In this document: positions 13,546 through 22,832 of the stretch, one piece after another
Numbering within the stretch: position 1 is the first letter of the stretch
How the letters are laid out: every line of letters begins with the position of its first letter
NCBI RefSeq assembly: GCF_001649575.2
Contig: NC_051445.1
Location: 4,761,150 to 4,825,149 of the forward strand
DNA from: Kryptolebias marmoratus
Taxonomy: Eukaryota; Chordata; Actinopteri; Cyprinodontiformes; Rivulidae
DNA length: 64,000 bases
Direction: 5' to 3'
Program-made: the position numbers and the translations under genes
Notes under the pieces: model-generated
What the model was told of the DNA's origin: nothing
The model's database searches: none
The model's input: the letters and a program-made list of their open reading frames with translations, nothing else

Positions 13546-13869
13546 AATCATACAGCTTAATACATATAATTCATATAAAAGACTGTAAAATTCACGACGG
13601 TTATAATTTTCTCTATTAAAAATGCATCTCTGCACCTTTTCCCACTAGAACTTCTTGACTGTAAAAGAATAAAGACAGATTACAACTGAATACTCATTTT
13701 CAGTCACAGACAAATAAAAGCATTACATTAGATACTAAAATATTAAAATACATAAAAACAAATCCTTGGAATAAATTCTTTAATCTGATCTGAATTAAAA
13801 TATGATGCTTCACTTAAAAATGAAAATATACTTTTGGCTTCCTCGGTTTGTTTCATCCTTTATGACAGC

Positions 13870-15714
13870 TCAGGCAAATGATCCTGCAAGAGAACCAAGT
13901 AAAGAAATCAAAACGACATTAGTTTGTATTTGGAGTGAAATGTCCAAAAAGCTATCCAGTTCAAGAAGAAAACTATGATCTAAAATAACAAAAAAGTAAA
14001 AAATTGCAGTTTGAATCTCTGTGATAAGGCCTACCTTTGACGTTGATTGTGATGAAATGTCCCATCGCTCGTTCTCCAGTTTCACATTCAGCGCTGCACT
14101 GATACTGACCGATGTCGTGTGTCGACACACTGAGGATCTCTGTCACGACTTGTCGACGTCTCATGTTGATTTCAGTGACCGTCTCATTGACTGTGGTGAA
14201 GTATCTGATGGGGTCTGTCAGCTCAGTGTTTTTTTCATCCATCTTACGCCAAACAACGTGCACCAATCCACATTTTGTAAGGTCATAAACGGCCTCACAA
14301 GCTAGTTTGGCTGATGAGCCTAGAACAGGAGTGATGGTCTTCTGTGCATAAAGAACCATCAAATAATCTACAACATAAGAAAACATGAAAGAAAATTATA
14401 AATAATTAGACAGTTTGAATGTTTTAGATGCATAAATTCTGGTAACTTTTTTAATGAAGTGTGACAATTTATCTAACACTGTTATTCATTTTCTTGCTAA
14501 ATTACTGGCTTGATACCAGTCTCATACCTGTACATTAAATATAGGTTTTAACCAGCACTAAGTTAGTTTAGCTGAGGTGAAAGAGTACATCCAGCTATGT
14601 CTTAAGGGAACCAAATCCCCCAACCAACAACTCTTACACTAATTGAAAATAGTCATTGCAGAACTGGACAAGCGTAGAAACCTGGAGAAGACTTTGTGAA
14701 TCTGCTGCTAAACACAAACAAGAAAGAACGAGTAAGACACTGCAGCGCTGTGAGAGATGAAGTAGTGAATATATACTACGGTTTGTCACAGAATGCCTAA
14801 ATGCAAGTTAAGAGTCTGTAAACACGATCCAGAACACTTCCATGAGGTCAAATCCACTGAAATTGGATTTTTCTTTTTGAAAATCATGGACACTCATCAT
14901 TTAAGTTACAGAGGAGAAAAATCATACAGCAAAAGATCAACAGCCAACATCGTCTTAGTTTGATATTATTTAGATGTTTTTATTTTCATAAGATTTTCAA
15001 TTTAACACATTCTTTTATCATTTCAGAAATAATTATATTTTATTCTGTATTTCCTCTGTAATTCTGGGACTGGCTTTTCTGTTTTCTGCAAACAAAACGT
15101 GAACATCATTTCTTCTGTGTTTCTAAGATCATTTGTAGCAAAAACCAGCAACAATTTGGAGCACAAACTTTGAACTTGTGTTTGCAACATTTTTATATTA
15201 ATGTTTTTTTTTTTTTTCAGTTCAGTTTTTCCTTTTTGAATCAAAATTCATGAATGTTCACTTGAATGAACAATTAAAGTCACAGTTATTATTTTATGTA
15301 AAAAATGAAAGTAGTAAAGTGGTATACAGAATTTGAACAACAAAGACGAGGCTTTAATTATTAAACAGAACGTGAGGCTTTCTTTGGATCAAACTTCTCA
15401 CACATTGCTTTGAATCAAAGACATTAGGATAAACAAAGTATAAATACAGAAATGATAGTTTTTTTCTGAAGTTTTGGTCTTAATATCGCAGAATGTATTT
15501 TAAAACTTCATATTTTAGCTAGTAATGCATATTTTCGTCCATTTAATTAGACTGTCTTGTCACATGACTCGTGATTTTGAGATAAATAACTGTACTTTTT
15601 CATTAAGAAAATAAAATAAGAATAAGGCTACATGTCAAATATTGTTTACTGACCTGTGTCATCAGCAGAAACCAGACTCAAAGTCAGCAACATCAGCACA
15701 GTAAAGAAAGCCAT
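13870..15714 (-). CDS. Secreted single V-type immunoglobulin domain protein, three exons (135 aa)
   Basis: Exons on the minus strand: 15714-15654, 14367-14035, 13883-13870, with GT-AG borders and a 408-nt joined frame ending TGA. Residues 1-17 (MAFFTVLMLLTLSLVSA) are a clear signal peptide. Residues 22-131 form one Ig V-type fold: Cys44 in strand B (KLACEA), Trp60 (VVWRK), and the DxGxYxC-type signature THDIGQYQC with Cys111. Cys53 and Cys115 form a likely second disulfide. There is one N-glycosylation sequon at Asn81 (NET). The last exon adds only GSFA, so this form has no membrane span or tail and should be secreted. A membrane form would need an alternative 3' exon, which I do not see. I do not recognise an orthologue; teleost secreted-Ig proteins are the nearest category I can name. 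It is head-to-head with the C-type lectin gene. Confidence 0.82.
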
Positions 15715-17816
15715 TTCATCTACCAGAGGTCGAGCACGAGGGTCGCAGCGAAGGTTAAAAATGGCAGACTCAGCTGTAGATGTCACACCTACTGAAATGC
15801 ATCACCTCTGCTGACTGCTTTAGTGGAAGTGGGGCTGTAGATGTGTGGGTGGAAGACGTGTGTCTCTTTTCTTAGCCTCACAGCAGCACCTGCGATCTCT
15901 CTGACCAACAAAGACAACCAGAAGCACTTTCTTCTGATCTCTGCTGAGCTACGTTCACCACACATCTGCAGTTTTTACATGTAGGTTTAAATGTTTAAAG
16001 ACTATAACACCAGATATTTTACTTGCCTCAAAAACAGCTCGTTTTATTTGGACTGTAAAGTTCAAATCCAAAATGATATAACTTCATCAGCAGAATAAAA
16101 TGTGTTTGTGACAAATCTGAACTCACATCTTCTGGTTTTTTAATGTCAGAATTTAAAATTCAAGACAAACTGCAAAATAAAATAATAAGTAAGTAAAGAT
16201 TGTTTTGGAGGAGCTTAAACATTTTCATGTGTTTTTTACAAATTATCCTACACTTTCATAGGACCTTTCATGTGTTTTAAGCCACTCAAGACAATTTCTT
16301 CTACAAACTACCTTCATACACACAGTTTCATGTCCAACCCCACTCCCTCTAGTGGTAAAATCAACTATTTACAAGTTAAATAATTAACCAGCACAAGCTG
16401 AAATGTGTTGTTAAGCTAAAAAGCAGAAACAGCCAAAAAGAAGATTGGTTGAAGTAAATAATTTTTGGCTTCAAACATGCTTGAAACAAAAATGCAATGG
16501 AGGATATTTCAGGATCTCTTGTGGAAACCGGAGTGGGCGATGGTTAGTCGATGTGTTCGTGACAACTTAAACACTGCTCTGTGGTGTTTCTACAGGACAA
16601 CAGATGGAGAACAGCAAGAACATCTGATCAAAGTTATTTCAAATTTATATTTATTTGTTGTGGAGCAGAGGACGAGCCATGAGCACCCGCTGCATGTGGT
16701 GCTGTTCTTATCACAATCCGTGTTTTATATGGTTTTTGTGACATCTTTTGTGTGTTTGCTATTTTGTGTTTATTTCTGTTGATTTTGTTTGTGTATTTTT
16801 GCTTTCTTTTGTTTAGTGAACTTCTTGTGCCATGAACCCCTTCCTCCAATCAGTCATTTTAAAACTTAATTTTCATTCTGGAAATCACCTCAGGGCCCCA
16901 AACAGGATGTTTCCAGGCTCACAGTGGGATCCTGACCACAGCTTTAGTAACCATCCGTTTGGTTTGTTGAAGGAGTAAAGGTCTGGTTTTTAGTAAACTG
17001 GTCAGTTTGCTTGTTTGTGTTACAAACTCTAAGTATTTGAATTGTCTCAGTATAAGCTTGTAGCCTATAGTATTTGCTTTTAATACCTAAAAAGTCATAA
17101 AAGTGGTGTTTCTTGAAGTGGTACTTGTCATGAAAAGTTTGAACCACTGAAACAGAATATAAAATTAGAACAGTTTCGATAAAAGGCAAAGAAATGCTTG
17201 CAAAACCAGAAAGGACATGAAGTCATAAGGGAAGTGCACGCACATGTAAGTTAGCAGATGTGTAAGTGCACAAATGTGTTTTTAGGTGGTATAAAATGGC
17301 ATTTAGGCTTTAGCTCCACATGACAACATAAAATGAGTCACAGGTAACATCTTGTGCTCTCGAGTCTGCAGTAAGGTGGAACAAACAGCTTCATTCAGAA
17401 AAAAAGGCAACCTAGCACAGTAAATATATTTCTGATTAGTTTAAGAAGCAGGACAGATGAATAAAGAGATTTGCAAACAAACAAATAAATAATTAAAAGT
17501 GCACTTGATGTAACAGTTATTCTCATTAAACTAAAACAGCATGAAAGCCATTATATGAAGCTGAAAGCTGAAAAAACACAACAGAAAATTTTTTAACTCA
17601 AGTGACTCAAGCTTATGTTCGTGTTTCTGAGTCTATTTTAGGTCTTTTAGTAAATTTCCTGCCAGTGAATCAATAACACCCTGTGAATAATTTTTAGAAC
17701 AACCTTTTTTTTGCTCGTTTTGACATAAACGTCATTGTTTCCGCTCCTATGTATGCATTTGTCATAAACAGGGACAGAAGACTTTTCATTAAGTTTAGAC
17801 TGACAGTGGAAGAAAA
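15715..17816. promoter_or_regulatory. Intergenic region between divergent Ig and C-type lectin genes
   Basis: A 2.1-kb head-to-head spacer that must hold the upstream regulatory DNA of both immune-type genes. I see no coding exon with splice support. An open frame at 16465-16782 has no recognisable domain. No TATA box or specific factor site can be named with confidence. Confidence 0.45.
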
Positions 17817-20800
17817 ATGGAGGAAAGACATTATGTCAATTCTCCACCTGGGAGAAGAAGGATAGAAAGGGTCAGACAGAATTCTTCATCAGGTGAGAAG
17901 ATTGTTTCTGTTTGATTATTCCTGATATTTATTATTATGTATTTTTTACATAATAGTATTACTTTTTGAATATTCGTTTGGCTTTAATATGTAAAATAAA
18001 AAGAAGAAACATGTTTTTTAAACAAAAGCTAAGGAAGGAAACATTTTTCTAGACTTAGGAAGAAACTCAATGATTTTCATACAGAGTTTTTTTCAACAAC
18101 TGTAGGTGAATCTGTAATCTGTTTCAGTCTGAGGGCAATAAAAAAGCTAAATCTAGTGAAGTGCTCAGTAATCCATCCATCTATCCATCCATTTTCTTTA
18201 CCCACTTCTCCATTCTGGGTCGAGGGGACCTGATACCTATCCCCAGCAGTCACTGTGTGAGAGGCGGGGGTCGCAAGTCCATCGCAGGGGTGCTCAGTAA
18301 TGTGAGAAGTTGTTTCACGATTAAATCAGAATTATTCAGGGTGAATCACAAAGGAAATGAGGGACTTTTGAATTTCCTGATTATTTGGCACATCTATTTT
18401 TGCATTTGTGTACAAAAGGTCTGTGCTACCTTATTTGTCATGTTGTTTCCAGTGAATCAGACTTTCTTGTAATCTTGAACAAAGAAATCGTATAATGGTC
18501 TGCAAAGTTTGTGTAGGGATTTTTTTTAAAATATGTTCTGGACTTTGAATAATTTAACTGACTGTAACTTTAAATCATAAAGTTAAAGTTAACTGGCTGT
18601 TAACTGACTCAACAACGAACAAAATCTTTTGAAAACGGTCAAATCCATGAACCGAATGAGCGATAAAGCAGCCAAATGTTTAAAAAAAAAAGAAAACTAC
18701 TAGAAATGAAACATGTTGTGTCTACCGAGCAAAGGATCAGTTTTAAATATTAGTTTCAGTCTACTTGCTTGCCACTCAGTTTATTTCAGTTTCTTTAACA
18801 AAATTCTGAAAAAGTGTGACACATTTTGACATGTAAAAGTAATTTTGCACCAATGAGGCAATTCCCAAAGAGTTCTGAGCCAGAAGCACAGATCAGCGGT
18901 GGGGTCCGACCACCTCTCAGGTCCTGTGTCAGATCTGTGCTGGGTCACTTTGGCCTTGATTTGAAGATATTCTTCATTCTCTTTAGATTTTATTCTGTAG
19001 CATACCCCACTTGTCCTGTTCCCTGCAGTTTTCTAAGAAAATGCTGCATGCCATGCCAAAATATGAAAAAAAAGAAATCTGCTCTAAAGTCTCCTCATTT
19101 ACAGCCTGTTTTTGATCAGTCTGTCTCCTGAATGCTGTTGTTTTTCAGCAGTTTGAATCAGTGTCTTTTTTTGGTTTTAAACACGTACTTTATTTATTTA
19201 AGATCTTTTAATTCCCCTGAAGTTATCCTCCCCTCTCATTATTTTAAGGAAACTCTTGCTCTTGCCGTCATCGGGTCCAGTATTCTTTGTCATCAGGCTG
19301 GGTACCAGCTGCTTTCAAACATGCTGTTCTGCAGCTGATTATCTTGATCAGAAAGTTCTTTCTAGCTATAGGCCAATAACTAATTTATTCATTTTATTTT
19401 TTGTAGGAATATCAAAAGTCGTCCAGCTGGTTGGAGTCAGCTTTGCCCTTGTGTGCATCACACAAATAGTTCTGAATACTTATTTTTGGCAACAACCTGG
19501 TGAGTATCGTCACACATCGTCTGCACAACAGCAGACATTGAACACACAAAATCAGGTTCACAGAAGGGAAATGACAATGCAGCCTGGTTAGCATGAAAAC
19601 CTGGTTTGACAATTTGAAAAGTTATTGCAAGCTGAGACGTTCAACCTGTCGGATATACCAACTAGAAAAAAGAAAGATATTTATTGTTTCTGATATATGT
19701 CTCCTTGCTGCCAGAAGATGACATCCGAGCTCTGATTTTAGAGAGAGATCAGCTGCTTCAAATGAAAGAACAACATCTTAAAGAAATAGACAAACTGGGT
19801 CAAGAGAAACGGCAACTAGTTCAAGACAAAGACAAGTTGGTCCAGGAGAAACGGCAACTAGTTCAAGACAAAGACAAGTTGGTTCAGGAGAAAAATCATC
19901 TGGTCCAGGAGAAACGGCAACTAGTTCAAGACAAAGACAAGTTGGTTCAGGAGAAAAATCAGCTGGTCCAGGAGAAACGGCAACTAGTTCAAGACAAAGA
20001 CAAGTTGGTTCAAGAGAAACGGCAACTAGTTCAAGACAAAGACAAGTTGGTTCAAGAGAAAAATCAGCTGGTCCAGGAGAAACGGCAACTAGTTCAAGAC
20101 AAAGACAAGTTGGTTCAGGAGAAACGGCAACTAGTTCAAGACAAAGACAAGTTGGTTCAAGAGAAACAGCAACTAGTTCGAGACAAAGAAGTTCTCAATC
20201 AGCAGCTATTACAACTTCAGACAGTAATAGGTATGGGTGAGTGAGCTTTGAAAAACATTAATGGAGACATGCAGTATCATGGCCTTTTTCACTAACTGAG
20301 GTCCTTATGAAACGTCTATAATTAGAAGCACTCAGAGAGCACAAATGTCTGCCAAGGCCATAACGTCATTAAAAAATAGTTTCATTTGAATCATGATCTG
20401 GATCACCACTAAAATTTAATTGACTGTTTCTTGTGACAACCTCAACATTTCCTGAAAATGTCCTCAAAATCTGCTCATTAGTATTTTAAGTCATCTTGCA
20501 AACAAAAAGACAAATAAACCAACACTACAGAAAACATAACCTCGTTGGCGGGTAAATGATAGGATTTACAGCAGCTTCCTGTTCAACCATGTCAGCATTA
20601 CCATCTGGAAACTAAACTCTACTTCTTCAGCAGGGATTACTGCTTTTAGAATTTAAATAAAATTTGCTCTTGGTTTTGTTTTTGCATTACTTTAGCCACT
20701 AGATGTCCTCAGTTGTTCCTGCTTATAGCTTCTGATTCACCTGTCTCCCATTAGTCTCCCACATTTCCTTGAATTTCCTCAGTTGTTGTTGTTTTTTTAG

Positions 20801-22180
20801 ATCCTTGTGTTTATTTTGTGTCACCTTGTCAGTTATCTCTAACATCCTTCTACCAATGGGTATATTAGTAGAAGGATGTTAGAGATGCAGCTGCCAGGAA
20901 AAAGACAAAGAGGAGATAAATGGATGCAGTTAGAGAGGACATGGAAGGAGTTGGAGTGAGGACAGAGGACACAGAAGACGGAGTTAGTTTGTGGCAACGC
21001 CTGAAAAGGAAACAGCCAAAAGAAAAAGAAGAAAAGAAGCTTGTCAGTTATTTGTTTTGTTGTTATTTTGCCTTGGTTCGAGTTCCTTGTGATTTACCTG
21101 CTTGTCTGTGTTGGATTCTTCTATTGCCAACAACAAATGATGTGTTAGGTGATCGGTTCTGTTTTGTCCTGTTCTGTAGCAAACCCAAACGCCCCGTGTC
21201 CCTCAGGATGGACAAAATTTATCTCGAGTTGTTACCTGATTTCTTCTGTGGCAAACGCTTGGGATTATGCCAAAGAAAACTGCGAGAGCCATGAAGCTCA
21301 TCTGGTGATTCTGAATGATGAAATGGAATGGGTACTTTTGAATTTTTTTCTATTTCTCTCACCTTGTATCTAAATGTTATTGTTTACACTGTGTGGAAGA
21401 CTACATTTGTTCCAACTGCTTTAAGCTCATAACAAGGATGAATATTTAAGACCCACGGTATGATCTGTCCTCTTTTACCTTGTGTAAACAGTCTGCATGT
21501 ACTTAAAACATAACCATGTTTGTCTTTTTTGCACAAGGTCTTTAAAATAAAGAAACATAGTTTTGAAGTAAATTTAACATCTTTTTTTCATTTATGGTGG
21601 ATAACTACAATGTTGTAATTTCTGCTCAAAACGTGAAAAATATTTCAACAACATTTCTTTCCCTACAGAGATTTGTTAACTATCTCGGAGGAGAGTTAAA
21701 GTTGTGGATCGGCTTGTATGTTAGTACAGACTGTTGGTCCTCACCAGATGTGCAGTGGGTGGATGGAACCAAACTGAACTTTACGTAAGTTTTCTGAATT
21801 TTTTTATTTTCATTATTATTGGATTACCAACTGTGGATTGTTTCTGCAAATACATTTAGCAGCTAATTTTCTGGTTTAATCCTAAGTATCTCAGAACCTA
21901 GAGTTTTCATTGAAATACATACAAAATTTTATTTTTTATATTCAGTGCACATAATAGTTTATTCTGGATTAATTTTATGTTTGGTCTATTTGCTGGATTG
22001 GATATTTTGATTTAAACACTGTACTTTTGTTTTAGTCTTGTGAAACATCTGAACCAAGGATTTTGGACCACTCCTCATGGTTGGTTTTACATTGACCCAA
22101 GTTTGCCCTGCATAAATAATTGGTCTTTGGCCACCTATCCACAAAATCTCCACTGGATCTGTGAGAAAATGTATAACTGA
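17817..22180 (+). CDS. Type II membrane C-type lectin-like receptor with heptad-repeat neck (365 aa)
   Basis: Exons: 17817-17892, 19407-19499, 19715-20230, 21180-21331, 21669-21784, 22036-22180 (TGA). Frame holds across all joins (1098 nt). Residues 1-29 are a basic cytoplasmic tail with a HYVNSPP tyrosine motif. Residues 30-52 are the single membrane anchor, which lacks a signal peptidase site, hence type II. Residues 57-228 form the neck, including 18 consecutive LV-led heptads (91-216). Residues 235-365 form the C-type lectin-like domain with CPSGW, SSCY, ENCESHEAHLVILNDEMEW, LWIGLYV, VQWVDGT and WICEK. The six cysteines fit the long-form CTLD. The exon layout (tail, membrane, neck, three CTLD exons) is that of the CD209/asialoglycoprotein-receptor group. 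EPN/QPD and WND calcium-sugar residues are absent, so ligand binding is probably not classical mannose/galactose recognition. No one-to-one orthologue is recognised. Confidence 0.85.
18160..18295 (+). repeat. ATCCATCCAT-led teleost interspersed repeat, copy 1
   Basis: It begins with ATCCATCTATCCATCCATTT and continues with TTCTTTACCCACTTCTCC, a GGGTCGAGGGGACCTG box, a CCTATCCCCAGC box and GAGAGGCGGGGGTCGCAAG. Related copies lie at 45262-45372 and 47339-47425. It is a common fish repeat class whose parent element I cannot name securely. Confidence 0.6.
19816..20193 (+). repeat. Coding minisatellite: 18 tandem 21-bp heptad codon blocks
   Basis: Each 21-bp block encodes LVQ(E/D)K plus two residues. 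Block types are A (LVQDKDK), B (LVQEKRQ) and C (LVQEKNQ or KNH), in the order A-B-A-C-B-A-C-B-A-B-A-C-B-A-B-A-B'-A', the last two slightly diverged. Blocks of one type are nearly identical at the DNA level, pointing to recent expansion by unequal exchange. It lies wholly within exon 3 of the lectin gene. Confidence 0.95.
20395..20555 (+). repeat. Old interspersed repeat, copy 2 (lectin intron 3)
   Basis: This is the second copy of the family described at 12735-12960, in the same orientation. Shared blocks include CAACATTTCCTGAAAAT and TTGGCGG near the end. Confidence 0.55.
20870..21035 (+). mobile_element. 5'-truncated non-LTR retrotransposon tail (RTE-like) in lectin intron 3
   Basis: It shares AAAAAGACAAAGAGG, TGGATGCAGTTAGAGAGGAC, GGAGTGAGGACAGAGGACAC and the AAACAGCCAAAAGAAAAAGAAG tail with the copy at 9205-9390. 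It can be read as the decayed C-terminal end of a reverse transcriptase frame (..[20 protein letters not shown]..). It lies 145 bases upstream of the first CTLD exon. Confidence 0.6.
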
Positions 22181-22503
22181 AGAGAAGCAAATCTGCCAAG
22201 AAACATAATTGGATAAATTTGTTTCTCTAACTTTTTTACACACACAAACTTCAACAAATCTTATTTTTAAGTACATTGCATTGTTTTGTTTTCATTGAGT
22301 CCCAAAATCTCCCCTCAGTTCATCCCATTCAGTCCTTATCACACCTGGAGTCACACCTTACTTTTAATCCTAACCACCACTGAATTATTATAATTTGTTT
22401 GTTTGTTTTATGTTTGCTTGTTTATCTTTTTTTCTGTGCTTTTACCTGTTTAATGTGGTGTAAAACACTTTGTTTTACATCCGATTCTATTAAACGTGTA
22501 AAA

Positions 22504-22509
22504 AATAAA
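22504..22509 (+). other. Candidate polyadenylation signal of the C-type lectin gene
   Basis: AATAAA about 325 bases past the stop codon, within AAAAATAAAC. Confidence 0.5.
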
Positions 22510-22814
22510 CTTTGTCTGATTGATTAAGAGATAATTTCAATCATTCAAGCTAGATTTGTTTGATTTGTCAAGCACTTATTTGTGCACCTTTTGTTGTTTA
22601 TTTTATTGTCAACTGACTTATTTGTTTTATTTGTGCAAATATAAGAGCTACTGTAGTTATTTCATATGGTTTGTTTACTCATTACTGTTTCTATTTCTAA
22701 CACAAAAACCAGAATTGTGCAACCAAAGGTCAGAAAAGCCTCTAAAACTAGAATAAAAATTGAAATTGGCCAACCAATTAATCTACTTGACCTCCAGTGC
22801 TTTCTGCAGGGTGA

Positions 22815-22832
22815 TGTGTGTGTGTGTGTGTA
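22815..22832. repeat. (TG)n microsatellite
   Basis: A short uninterrupted run of TG dinucleotides downstream of the lectin gene. Confidence 0.85.

Larger units (their letters stand above)
11681..13869. other. Intergenic, tail-to-tail between mettl6 and the Ig gene
   Basis: No confident gene. It contains an old interspersed repeat at about 12735-12960. AATAAA on the minus strand (TTTATT at 13540-13545) is a candidate 3' end for the Ig gene. Open frames here lack splice support and motifs. Confidence 0.5.
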
